Source: JAGQTE01 sp964648005
GTDB lineage: Bacteria > Actinomycetota > Acidimicrobiia > Acidimicrobiales > Acidimicrobilacustridaceae
DNA: 17,933 nt
NCBI GenBank assembly: GCA_964648005.1
Contig: CAZYKR010000064.1
Coordinates: forward strand, 1 to 17,933
Direction of reading: 5' to 3'
Below the pieces are notes generated by a model that did not search any database, was not told where the DNA came from, and saw only the letters and a program-made list of their open reading frames with translations. The translations under genes were made by a program, and so were the position numbers. Positions 1 through 8,100 of this stretch are shown in pieces (position 1 is the stretch's first letter; every line of letters begins with the position of its first letter).

Positions 1-1250
<1,250 letters not shown>

Positions 1251-1304
1251 CCGTCCGTCTCCTCCAGCGCTGCACGGCTCGACACCGCACGTTCCAGGAC
1301 GGGA

Positions 1305-1315
1305 CCACACCCTAG
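1305..1315 (-). promoter_or_regulatory. Putative -10 region of pyrG
   Basis: On the minus strand this reads CTAGGGTGTGG and contains TAGGGT, a TANNNT-type actinobacterial -10. It lies about 58 nt before the pyrG start in the 109-nt gap after the DUF35 gene. No convincing TTGNNN -35 is seen 16-19 nt upstream. The same 8-mer CTAGGGTG occurs before the aldolase gene. It would give a leader of about 50 nt. Confidence 0.35.
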
Positions 1316-1359
1316 CCCTGTCGACCCGAGCTCCCGCGCATCGGCGCTGACCTGGGTGT

Positions 1360-1776
1360 TCAGTCGTCGAGCTCGAACACGAGCAGGTGCCGACCGTCCG
1401 CGAGCGGCTCCCACGCCGTCCGGACCCGGCGGCCGATGCTCGCGGCATCGGGCTCGCAGCCGATCACGTTGCTCATCACCCGCACCCCGTCGTCGAGATC
1501 GACGAGCGCCACGACGTAGGGCACCAGCGACGCCATCATCGGCATGGCGGGCTTCGGCATCACGGACGCGGCGTAGATCGTCCCGCGGCCATCGCTCGGC
1601 CGCCACGAGACATCCGGCGCCAGGCAGTGCGGGCAGACCTCGCGCGGGTACCAGTGCGGTCGTTCGCAGCCAGCACACCAGGGAAGGACGAGCCGCTGGC
1701 CGCGGCTGGCCTCCCAGAACGGTTCGCCGGCCGGCGACATCGGGGGCGCGAACCGCGTCGGTGCGTCGTCGCTCAT
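1360..1776 (-). CDS. DUF35 / Zn-ribbon OB-fold acyl-CoA binding partner protein
   Basis: A 138-residue protein of the DUF35 (rubredoxin-like zinc ribbon plus OB-fold) family. The N-terminal helix contains PFWEA (residues 19-23). The zinc ribbon has four cysteines, CAGC (34-37) and CPHC (48-51). The OB-fold follows from about residue 60, with GRGTIYAASV and VVALVDLDDGVRVMS. In characterised systems such proteins bind an adjacent thiolase-fold subunit and help hold the acyl-CoA, for example ChsH2 with the retro-aldolase Ltp2. Its ATG overlaps the TGA of the upstream thiolase-like gene by 4 nt (ATGA, 1773-1776), so the two are almost surely translationally coupled and form one enzyme. An in-frame upstream start would lie inside the thiolase gene and encode no family sequence, so 1776 is preferred. 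The substrate is not known. Confidence 0.93.
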   Translation of the reverse strand: MSDDAPTRFAPPMSPAGEPFWEASRGQRLVLPWCAGCERPHWYPREVCPHCLAPDVSWRPSDGRGTIYAASVMPKPAMPMMASLVPYVVALVDLDDGVRVMSNVIGCEPDAASIGRRVRTAWEPLADGRHLLVFELDD

Positions 1777-2975
1777 CGTGTCGCCTCCGTGCCGAGCACG
1801 ATCGTCGAGGTGGACGACAAGACGCCACCGCAGCCGTGCGCCACGGCCACCTCGGCCCCCGGCACCTGGCGGTCGCCACACTCGCCGCGCAACTGGCGCA
1901 CCGCCTCGACGAGCAAGAAGATGCCGTACATGCCGGGGTGGGTGTAGGCGAGGCCTCCGCCGTTCGTGTTGGCGGGGAGCGCCCCGCCCGGGCCGAGCGG
2001 GTCCTCGGCGACGAAGACGCCGCCGTCGCCCTTGGGACAGAACCCCAGGTCCTCAAGGGCCAACAGCACCGTGATCGTGAACGAGTCGTACGTCTCGAGC
2101 ACGTCCACGTCGCCCGGACCGATGCCCGCCTGGGCGAACGCCGCCGGGCCGCTGACGGCGCCGGCGGTGACCGTCAGATCCGGCATCTGCGAGATCATCG
2201 AGTGGGTGTGGCTGGTCCCGGCGCCGAGCACCAGCACCGGCGGTCGTGCAAGGTCCCGAGCCCGCTCGGCGCTGGTCAACACGACCGCACCGGCACCGTC
2301 GGTCACGAGGCAGCACTCGAGCTTGTGCAGCGGCGTGGCCTCGTACGGCGACGCCAGCACGTCATCGATCGTGATCAGCTCTTGCAGCCGCGCCCTCGGG
2401 TTGCGCGCCGCCCAGCGCCGGGTCGAGACCGCGATCTGCGCCAACTGCTCCGACGTGGTGCCGTACTGGGCCATGTGCCGAGACGCTGCCATCGCATAGG
2501 CACCCATCGGGGTACGCATGCCGTACGGCAGCTCCCACTCGACCATCGGCGGTACGGCGCCGGCTGCCAGCGCCGCGGCGCGCTGCGCACCCCCGCCGAA
2601 GCCGGGTCCGCCGCGCTTGAACGACGACCGCGGCGTGGCGGCATAGGTGATGATCGCCACCTCGCACCTGCCGAGGGCGATCGCGGCCGCGGCGTGCTCG
2701 CACAGCACCTCGAAGCTCGATCCGCCGGTCTGGGTCGAGTCGGTCCAGCGAGGCTGGATGCCGAGGTACTCCGCCAGCTCCATGGAGTGCATGAAGGTGC
2801 CGCCCGTCCCAGCGAAGACACCGTCGACGTCGGCCAGCGCCAACCCGGCGTCGGCCAGTGCCTCGCGGACCATCGCCGCCTCGAGGGCGCGCGTCGTGCC
2901 ATCGAGCTCGCCCGTCGGCGATGCGGCGTCGGCCACGCCGACGATGGCGGCGCGCGCCCGGAACGGATCGCTCAT
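1773..2975 (-). CDS. Thiolase-like (SCP2/Ltp2-type) acyl-CoA enzyme lacking the N-terminal Cys
   Basis: A 400-residue thiolase-superfamily protein of the SCP2-thiolase/lipid-transfer type. It starts MSDPFRARAAIVGVADA. Where thiolases have the nucleophilic Cys (C-x-S/T-G), this protein reads TQTGGSS (81-87), without Cys. A His in YTHPG (H346) and the C-terminal GCGG (Cys382) remain. YDSFT (Tyr296) and Tyr344 sit near the positions of the catalytic tyrosines of the steroid side-chain aldolase Ltp2; that alignment is from memory. With the coupled DUF35 gene, the missing Cys favours a retro-aldol or other non-Claisen reaction over beta-ketothiolysis. Translation starts 13 nt after the CD225 gene stop and no clear ribosome site is seen, so it probably depends on the upstream gene. 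The family is certain; the reaction is inferred. Confidence 0.92.
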   Translation of the reverse strand: MSDPFRARAAIVGVADAASPTGELDGTTRALEAAMVREALADAGLALADVDGVFAGTGGTFMHSMELAEYLGIQPRWTDSTQTGGSSFEVLCEHAAAAIALGRCEVAIITYAATPRSSFKRGGPGFGGGAQRAAALAAGAVPPMVEWELPYGMRTPMGAYAMAASRHMAQYGTTSEQLAQIAVSTRRWAARNPRARLQELITIDDVLASPYEATPLHKLECCLVTDGAGAVVLTSAERARDLARPPVLVLGAGTSHTHSMISQMPDLTVTAGAVSGPAAFAQAGIGPGDVDVLETYDSFTITVLLALEDLGFCPKGDGGVFVAEDPLGPGGALPANTNGGGLAYTHPGMYGIFLLVEAVRQLRGECGDRQVPGAEVAVAHGCGGVLSSTSTIVLGTEATR

Positions 2976-2988
2976 CGGCCGGACGTGC

Positions 2989-3321
2989 TCAGTCGTCGCC
3001 GGTGATCCGGCGCACGATGGCGACAGCGATGGCGATGGCGGCGATGATCACGAACGCACCGAAGGCGGCATAGGTGAACATCTCGGCGTTGCGCGAGGCC
3101 TGGAAGGCCCCGTTCTCGTCGCCACGACCCCACCGGTTGCGCACCCGCAACCCCCAGTAGAGGCCGATCACGCCGAGGGGGGTGCACAGCAGGATGGCGA
3201 TGATCGCAGAGCCGAGGTACGTCGGCGGCATCGGCCCGTCGAGCGCTACGGGCGGCGCGTCACGGACCTTCGACCCGCCCCCCTCACTCGGCGAGGTCTC
3301 CTTGTTCTTCCGACCGACCAT
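2989..3321 (-). CDS. CD225/dispanin-type small membrane protein
   Basis: A 110-residue protein. A polar N-terminus (1-30) precedes the CD225/dispanin signature: PPTYLGSAI at 32-40, a first hydrophobic segment at about 36-58 with CTPLGVIGLYWG, a polar loop RNRWGRGDENGAFQASRNA (61-79), and a second membrane segment at about 82-103. The pattern PPxYL, then a membrane helix, W..GD..GA..AS..A, then a second helix, matches bacterial relatives of interferon-induced transmembrane proteins. Bacterial members have no established role. The ATG at 3321 is preceded by a GGGGGAGAG ribosome site. It follows recN by 48 nt and precedes the thiolase-like gene by 13 nt, so it probably shares a transcript with them. 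No enzymatic residues are visible. Confidence 0.85.
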   Translation of the reverse strand: MVGRKNKETSPSEGGGSKVRDAPPVALDGPMPPTYLGSAIIAILLCTPLGVIGLYWGLRVRNRWGRGDENGAFQASRNAEMFTYAAFGAFVIIAAIAIAVAIVRRITGDD

Positions 3322-3337
3322 CAGCGTCTCTCCCCCG

Positions 3338-3361
3338 TGCGACCTGGCCGCCCCAGTCGCA
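3338..3361 (-). other. Hairpin between recN and the CD225 gene
   Basis: TGCGAC/GTCGCA arms extend to a 9-bp stem with one bulged base and a 5-nt loop. It lies 8 nt downstream of the recN stop. No U-run follows, so it could be a weak terminator, a processing site or chance in GC-rich DNA. Confidence 0.35.
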
Positions 3362-3369
3362 GCATTCTT

Positions 3370-4950
3370 TCAGACAGAGCCGCCCGCAGCCGACAACAGG
3401 GCGCGGGCGTGCTCGAGCGCCGTGTCGGCCGCCGCTGCACCCGAGAGCATCCGGGCCACCTCACGGGCCCGATCCTCGCCGTCGGCGCGGCGCACGATCG
3501 TTCGGGTGGTGGTCTCCGACGACAGCTTCTCGACGACGATCTGGGCGTCGGCGTGCGCGGCGACCTGGGCCAGGTGCGTCACCACCAACACCTGATGCTG
3601 CGACCCCAACGACGCCAGGTTGGCGCCGAGGACCGCGCCGACCTCGCCGCCGATCCCGGCGTCGACCTCGTCGAACACCAGCGTCGGCGGGGCATCCGTG
3701 AGCACCAGGCGCATCGCCAGCATCGTGCGCGCCAGCTCACCACCCGATGCCACCTTCGCCAACGGCGAGGGCTCGGTGCCCGGGTTGGCCGCCAGCAGGA
3801 TCTCGACCTCCTCCCCCGCCGGGCCGTCGACCTCGATGGCGATCCGGGCGTGTGGCATGGCCAACCCCTGCAGGTGCGCTTCGATGGCCTTCGCCAGGGC
3901 GGGCGCCGCGGCGCGGCGCGCCTCGCGCACCGCGCCGGCCGCCGCCGCGACCTCGGCGTCGGCGGCGGCGCGCCGAGCCTCGAGGGCGGCAACCCGCTCA
4001 TCGTGCGCCTCCAACGCCACCGCACGCTCGCGCAACTCCTCACGCACGGCGATGACCTCGGTCAGATCTGCGCCGTAGCGCTTCATCAGCTCTCGCAGGG
4101 CCCGGCGGCGCTCACGGACGGCAGCGAGCGTCTCGGGATCTTCGTCGAGCGTCGCCTCCACGGCCCGGAGCTCGTCGCGCAGGTCGGTGAGCTCCGCCTC
4201 CACCGCCACGAGGCGCGCCACGAGGGCCTCGAAGGGGGACCGACCGTCGAGGGCGCCCCGGGCTTCGCCGAGGCGGTCGGCGGCGCCACCGTCGCCGAGC
4301 GCGGCCAGCGCCGCGCTCGCCGCCTCGCGGTGCGCCGCCACGTCGCCGAGCAGGCGCTCCGAGGCCTCGAGCCGCTCGTCCTCGGCAGGATCGTCCACGC
4401 CGGCGTCGTCGAGCTCGCGCAGCTGGAAGCGCACGAGGTCCAACTCGCGCGCCCGGGCCCGCGCGTCGCCGCCCAGGGCGGCGAGCTCGTCGTCGACCGC
4501 CCGGCGGGCCTCCCGGGCCTCGATGAGCGGTGTGACGTCGACCGCGCCGTAGCGATCGAGCGAGCGGCGTTGTGCCGTCCGGTCCAGCAGCGACTGGTGG
4601 GCGTGCTGACCGTGGAGGTCGACCAGCCGGCGCCCCAGCTCGGCGAGGGTGGCGACCGTGCACATGGCACCGTCGTGATAGGCGCGGCTGCGCCCGGCGC
4701 GCGTCAGCACCCGCCGCAGCACGACCTCGGTCCCGTCGAGCTCGAAGCGTCCCTCGATGACCGCCTCGTCGGCGCCGGCACGGATCATGCCGGCATCCGC
4801 CCGGCCCCCGACGAGCAGCTCGATCGCCTCGACGATCATCGTCTTGCCGGCGCCCGTCTCGCCGGTGAGCGCCGTCATGCCCGGGCCGAGCACGACCCGG
4901 GCCTCATCGATCACCCCGAGGTCGCGCACCCACAGCTCGATCAGCACCAC
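3370..4950 (-). CDS. recN: DNA repair protein RecN
   Basis: A cytoplasmic SMC-like ATPase acting in double-strand break repair. The 526 residues are close to the usual size (E. coli 553). The Walker A motif GETGAGKT is at 30-37, the Q-loop-like HGQHAHQSLLD at 113-123, and long alanine/arginine/glutamate-rich coiled-coil arms run over about 145-350. The ABC signature SGGE is at 402-405, Walker B TLVFDEVD at 423-430 and the switch THLAQVA at 458-464. All expected motifs are present. The start is one of two adjacent GTG codons (4950 or 4947), 1 nt after the nadK stop, with no separate ribosome site, which implies coupling. The order tlyA-nadK-recN is conserved across Actinobacteria. No LexA-type box is visible in the tiny gap, so any SOS control would act at the head of the operon. 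Confidence 0.97.
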   Translation of the reverse strand: MVLIELWVRDLGVIDEARVVLGPGMTALTGETGAGKTMIVEAIELLVGGRADAGMIRAGADEAVIEGRFELDGTEVVLRRVLTRAGRSRAYHDGAMCTVATLAELGRRLVDLHGQHAHQSLLDRTAQRRSLDRYGAVDVTPLIEAREARRAVDDELAALGGDARARARELDLVRFQLRELDDAGVDDPAEDERLEASERLLGDVAAHREAASAALAALGDGGAADRLGEARGALDGRSPFEALVARLVAVEAELTDLRDELRAVEATLDEDPETLAAVRERRRALRELMKRYGADLTEVIAVREELRERAVALEAHDERVAALEARRAAADAEVAAAAGAVREARRAAAPALAKAIEAHLQGLAMPHARIAIEVDGPAGEEVEILLAANPGTEPSPLAKVASGGELARTMLAMRLVLTDAPPTLVFDEVDAGIGGEVGAVLGANLASLGSQHQVLVVTHLAQVAAHADAQIVVEKLSSETTTRTIVRRADGEDRAREVARMLSGAAAADTALEHARALLSAAGGSV

Positions 4951-4951
4951 G

Positions 4952-5800
4952 TCACCGATCGCTGAGGCGGAACTTGGTCTTGAGGATCCCGGTCGAGCTC
5001 GTCGGGGTGAACCGCGCCAGGCGCACGATCCGCTCGGAGGCGGTGGCGGTCACCGACCCGCCGACATCCACCTCGCCCACGTGGCGTCCATCCACCGTGA
5101 TGCTGGCCGGCCGGCTCCCCGCCACCCGCAGGTCGATCTGTGCGTCGGGTTCGAGGACCACGCTGCGATCGAACAGCATGTGCGGCGAGACCGGCGTGAC
5201 CAGCAACGCGCGCAGCGTCGCCGCGAGGATGGGTCCGCCGGCGGAGAACGCGTACGCCGTCGAGCCGGTCGGCGTGGCGACGATCAGGGCATCGGCCTCG
5301 TACGGCGTGAACGGCGTGCCGTCGATCCCCACCTCGACCCGAACGGTCTGGCCGCTGCGGGTCTTCTCCACCACGACTTCGTTGAGGGCCCGCATCGCCA
5401 CGGCGCCGTCCGCCAGCTCGATGACCACGTCGAGCAGCATCCGGTCCTCGAGGCGGTGGTGCCCGGCGAGAAACGCGGCGAGCGCGTCGGTCACGCCGTC
5501 GGGCTCGACGTCGGCGAGGTAGGCGAGGGTGCCGAGGTTCACGCCGATGACCGGCGTGCGGGCGCCGTCGAGCAACGCCACCGTCTGCAGGATGGTGCCG
5601 TCGCCGCCCAGCGAGATGACGGCGTCTACGTGGCGCAGGGCGGCGACGTCCACCCCATCGCCCGCTCCGACGCGGCCTGCGTCCTCGCGCAGCAGCACGA
5701 CCCGCAGGTCCTGCGCCGTCGCCCAGGAGATGATGCGTCGAGCCGTCACGACGACGTCGTCGCGATCGGGTCGCAGGACCAAGCCGAACGTGGCGCTCAC
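4952..5800 (-). CDS. nadK: NAD kinase
   Basis: Phosphorylates NAD to NADP with ATP in the cytoplasm. At 282 residues the length is normal for the family. GGDGT (65-69) carries the catalytic Asp67. The variant motif VNLGTLAYL (87-95) replaces the usual NxGxLGFL. NEVVVEK (140-146) and the C-terminal-domain block DALIVATPTGSTAYAFSAGG (170-189) are conserved nucleotide-binding segments. The GTG start at 5800 shares GTGA with the tlyA stop (4-nt overlap). MSATFGLVL gives the expected first beta strand, which supports this start. Also known as ppnK. Confidence 0.97.
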   Translation of the reverse strand: MSATFGLVLRPDRDDVVVTARRIISWATAQDLRVVLLREDAGRVGAGDGVDVAALRHVDAVISLGGDGTILQTVALLDGARTPVIGVNLGTLAYLADVEPDGVTDALAAFLAGHHRLEDRMLLDVVIELADGAVAMRALNEVVVEKTRSGQTVRVEVGIDGTPFTPYEADALIVATPTGSTAYAFSAGGPILAATLRALLVTPVSPHMLFDRSVVLEPDAQIDLRVAGSRPASITVDGRHVGEVDVGGSVTATASERIVRLARFTPTSSTGILKTKFRLSDR

Positions 5801-6618
5801 GGCGACGGCTCACCGTCTGCGGAGGCGTCCCGGATCGCGGCGTCGATCAGGCGGTCGATCGCCGTCTCGTCGGCCCGCTCCCCCGGCCTGCCCCACGCCA
5901 GGAACTCGACGTTGCCCTCGGCTCCTCGGATCGGCGACGGCATGACCCCCATCATGGTGGCCCCCGCGGCGCCGAACGCGGCAATAGCGTCCGCCACGGC
6001 CTCACGCCACACGTCCGGGTCGGTGATCACCCCACGGCCACGGTCAACTTCCCGCTTGCCCGCCTCGAACTGGGGCTTGACGAGCACCACCAGCCACCCA
6101 CCGGACGCCGTGGCGCCCACCAGGTGATCGGCCACCAGACGCAGCGAGATGAACGAGAGGTCGGCGACCACCGCACCGAACGGGGCGCCCAGCGCCACCA
6201 GGTCGGCGTCGCGGAGGTTGGTGCGCTCGTGGACCGCCACCCGCGGGTCCGCACGAAGGCGCTCGTGGAGCTGGCCGTACCCGACGTCGAGCGCCACGAC
6301 CGAGGCCGCACCGCGCTGGAGCAGGCAATCGGTGAAGCCACCGGTCGATGCGCCGGCATCGAGCGCCCGCACGCCGACCGCCGAGAGCTCGAAGCGGTCT
6401 AGTGCCGCCTCGAGCTTGTGCGCGCCGCGCCCCACGTACTGATCGGGCGGGGCCTGCACCACGATCGGCTCGGCGGCGTCGACCAGCCGTGCCGCTTTGG
6501 CCGCCGGCGCTCCGCCGACGAGCACCGCACCGCCGGCGATCAGCTCGGCCGCCCGCGCCCGACTCGGGGCGAGGCCGCGGCGGACCAGCTCCGCGTCGAG
6601 GCGGCGGCGTCCGCTCAG
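5797..6618 (-). CDS. tlyA: TlyA: S4-domain 16S/23S rRNA 2'-O-methyltransferase
   Basis: TlyA methylates 2'-hydroxyls in rRNA (C1409 of 16S and C1920 of 23S in mycobacteria) and affects capreomycin susceptibility; the name 'haemolysin' is historical. The S4 RNA-binding domain reads GRRRLDAELVRRGLAPSRAR, then continues into AELIAGG and VLVGG. The FtsJ-type methyltransferase domain has RGAHKLEAAL, the SAM site DAGASTGGFTDCLL, DVGYGQL, ADLSFISL and VKPQFEAGK. The only start that keeps the whole S4 domain is CTG at 6618, overlapping the upstream stop as CTGA and giving 273 residues (M. tuberculosis TlyA 268). The next usable start, GTG at 6525, removes about 31 residues of the S4 domain. No ATG, GTG or TTG is seen in frame for some distance upstream of 6618. 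Identity is sure; the start is inferred. Confidence 0.93.
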   Translation of the reverse strand: MSGRRRLDAELVRRGLAPSRARAAELIAGGAVLVGGAPAAKAARLVDAAEPIVVQAPPDQYVGRGAHKLEAALDRFELSAVGVRALDAGASTGGFTDCLLQRGAASVVALDVGYGQLHERLRADPRVAVHERTNLRDADLVALGAPFGAVVADLSFISLRLVADHLVGATASGGWLVVLVKPQFEAGKREVDRGRGVITDPDVWREAVADAIAAFGAAGATMMGVMPSPIRGAEGNVEFLAWGRPGERADETAIDRLIDAAIRDASADGEPSP

Positions 6619-7097
6619 GACGAGGGCGCGGCCTTCTTCGAGGCCTTCGACGCCTTCTTGGCCGTCGTGGCAGCGCCGCCCGCCTTCTTCGATGCCTTCT
6701 TGGCGGTGGAGGCCTTCTTGGCGGTCGTCGCCTTCTTGGCGGTGGAGGCCTTCTTCGTCGCCGACGCCTTCGTGGCGCCGGCCGACGACCCGCTCAGGGC
6801 CTCGATCTTGCGCTCGAGCCGGACGATGTCGGCCTTGGTCGCCAGGCCGGCGTTGGCGATCTGGGCCCGAATCTCGGTGTCGATCCCGGCGAGCAGCTTC
6901 TCGGTGTTGCGCCGCGACCGGTCGACGGCCTCCTGCGCCAGCCGCTGGGCCTGCTCCACCTGGTCCTGCGCCGCAGTGGTCAGCTCGTTGACGAGCGCTT
7001 CGAGCCGCTCGGCTGCCTTCGAGCCGACGTCCTTGCCGGTTTCGAGGACGTCCTTGCCGGCGTCGAGGGAGCGGTTGATCAGATCGCGCTGGGCCAT
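6615..7097 (-). CDS. Phasin-like coiled-coil protein with histone-H1-like Lys/Ala tail
   Basis: A 160-residue protein. Residues 1-80 form an amphipathic helix-rich region (DAGKDVLETGKDVGSKAAER) of phasin type. Residues 85-101 (LATKADIVRLERKIEAL) look like the short leucine-zipper segment of PhaF-like phasins. From about 108 onward the protein is a Lys/Ala/Ser/Thr tail with repeated KKAST-A units, like histone H1 or the PhaF tail that binds DNA. Phasins coat polyhydroxyalkanoate granules, and PhaF also contacts the nucleoid. No PHA synthase is in this window, so a nucleoid-associated role is equally possible. The ATG at 7097 has TAGCGT 7 nt upstream, suggesting leaderless transcription. The gene heads the tlyA-nadK-recN operon and overlaps tlyA by 4 nt. 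Confidence 0.8.
   Translation of the reverse strand: MAQRDLINRSLDAGKDVLETGKDVGSKAAERLEALVNELTTAAQDQVEQAQRLAQEAVDRSRRNTEKLLAGIDTEIRAQIANAGLATKADIVRLERKIEALSGSSAGATKASATKKASTAKKATTAKKASTAKKASKKAGGAATTAKKASKASKKAAPSS
6624..6773 (-). repeat. Imperfect 18-bp repeats encoding the KKAST-A tail
   Basis: The 3' third of the phasin-like gene holds repeated AAGAAGGC-type units with an 18-nt period, encoding AKKAST or AKKATT, later degenerating to ASKKA. Units differ at third positions, so the protein repeat looks maintained by selection as well as by duplication. Confidence 0.75.
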
Positions 7098-7104
7098 GGG
7101 CGAA

Positions 7105-7110
7105 ACGCTA
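7105..7110 (-). promoter_or_regulatory. Leaderless -10 element of the phasin-tlyA operon
   Basis: TAGCGT on the minus strand, 7 nt before the ATG at 7097; no ribosome site is present. A 10-bp palindrome CCGGCGCCGG (7118-7127) lies just upstream, near the -35 position. The spacing fits leaderless transcription. Confidence 0.45.
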
Positions 7111-7179
7111 CGACCGACCGGCGCCGGCCACCAAGCCCACGGCTCCGCTCGGTGCCGCTGCACGAGCCTGAACCTTCGG

Positions 7180-7185
7180 TAGCGT
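7180..7185 (+). promoter_or_regulatory. Leaderless -10 element of the esterase gene
   Basis: TAGCGT, 6 nt before the GTG at 7192, with no Shine-Dalgarno sequence. It is the same hexamer as that of the divergent phasin-like gene, 94 nt away start to start. No TTGNNN -35 is recognised. Confidence 0.45.
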
Positions 7186-7191
7186 CGTCAG

Positions 7192-8097
7192 GTGCCTTCC
7201 GCACGGTTCTCCCGCAGGCGATTCATGGCGCTCGGCGTCGCGACGGGCGCCGCAGCCGCGCTCGGCGGCTGCGCGTTCGAGGAGCCCGTGCGGGCGCGCC
7301 CGATCACCAAGGCCCAGATCAGCTACGGGCTCGACCCCCTGCAGAGCGGTGTGCTGCGATCGGCGAAGCAGGTATCGCAGCAGCATGTCGTCGTCCTGCT
7401 GCACGGGGGCTACTGGCGCACGGGCTGGGACCGCTCGGCCATGGAACCGTTGGCGGAGGACCTCGCTCGGCGGGGATGGGCGACCTGGAACATCGGGTAC
7501 CGCCGCGTCGGCGATCCCGGTGGCGGCTGGCCGGGCACGCTCGAGGATGTGGCCGCAGGCATCGATCACCTGGCGACGTTGCAGGCCGAACACGACCTGG
7601 ATCTGTCCAAGGTCACGGTGATCGGCCACTCCGCCGGCGCGCAGCTGGCCTTCTGGGCTGCCGCCCGCAAGCACCTCGGCGCCGGAGCGCCCGGCGGCGC
7701 GCCGGCCGTGTCGCCCGCCGCAGCGATCAGCCTGTCGGGCGTCCTCGACCTCGCCGCCGCGGCGCAGGTCACGGCGTTCGACGGCGGTGAGCTGGCGGCG
7801 AGCACCCAGGCGCTGCTCGGTGGCGCGCCCGACCAGGTGCCCGATCGCTACCAGATGGCCTCGCCCATCGACCTCGTGCCGCTGGCCGTCCCCCAGCTGC
7901 TGCTGCACGGCTCAGGCGACGCCAAGGTCCCGGCCGACCAGAGTCGGCTCTACGGCGAGCGCGCCGGCCAGGTCGGCGATGCCATCGCCTTCGTCGAGCT
8001 CCCCGACGTGAACCACTTCGACGTGATCCTGCTCGACCGCGTCTGGTGGAGCGAGGTGCTTCGCTGGCTGCCCGAGGCTCTTGGCAGCCCGCCCTAA
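7192..8097 (+). CDS. Tat-exported lipoprotein alpha/beta hydrolase (esterase, HGGYW type)
   Basis: A 301-residue serine hydrolase. The N-terminus has the twin-arginine motif SRRRFMALG (7-15), a hydrophobic stretch and LGGC with Cys27, a lipobox, so it is probably exported folded and anchored as a lipoprotein. The oxyanion motif HGGYW (71-75), nucleophile elbow GHSAG (Ser147), acid Asp243 (GSGDAKVP) and His275 (VNHFD) form a complete catalytic triad. HGGYW with this layout is typical of kynurenine formamidase-like and carboxylesterase-like hydrolases; the natural substrate cannot be told. The GTG at 7192 is supported by the signal peptide and by TAGCGT 6 nt upstream. The gene is divergent from the phasin-like gene and ends 3 nt from the convergent HAD gene. 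Confidence 0.92.
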   Translation: MPSARFSRRRFMALGVATGAAAALGGCAFEEPVRARPITKAQISYGLDPLQSGVLRSAKQVSQQHVVVLLHGGYWRTGWDRSAMEPLAEDLARRGWATWNIGYRRVGDPGGGWPGTLEDVAAGIDHLATLQAEHDLDLSKVTVIGHSAGAQLAFWAAARKHLGAGAPGGAPAVSPAAAISLSGVLDLAAAAQVTAFDGGELAASTQALLGGAPDQVPDRYQMASPIDLVPLAVPQLLLHGSGDAKVPADQSRLYGERAGQVGDAIAFVELPDVNHFDVILLDRVWWSEVLRWLPEALGSPP

Positions 8098-8100
8098 GGG

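Noticed and set aside
5797..6618. TlyA as a haemolysin or virulence toxin
   Set aside because: The S4 domain plus a SAM-binding methyltransferase domain mark an rRNA 2'-O-methyltransferase; the haemolysin label is historical.
7118..7127. CCGGCGCCGG palindrome as a specific operator
   Set aside because: A 10-bp all-G/C palindrome is expected often by chance in this composition; mentioned only as context for the promoter.
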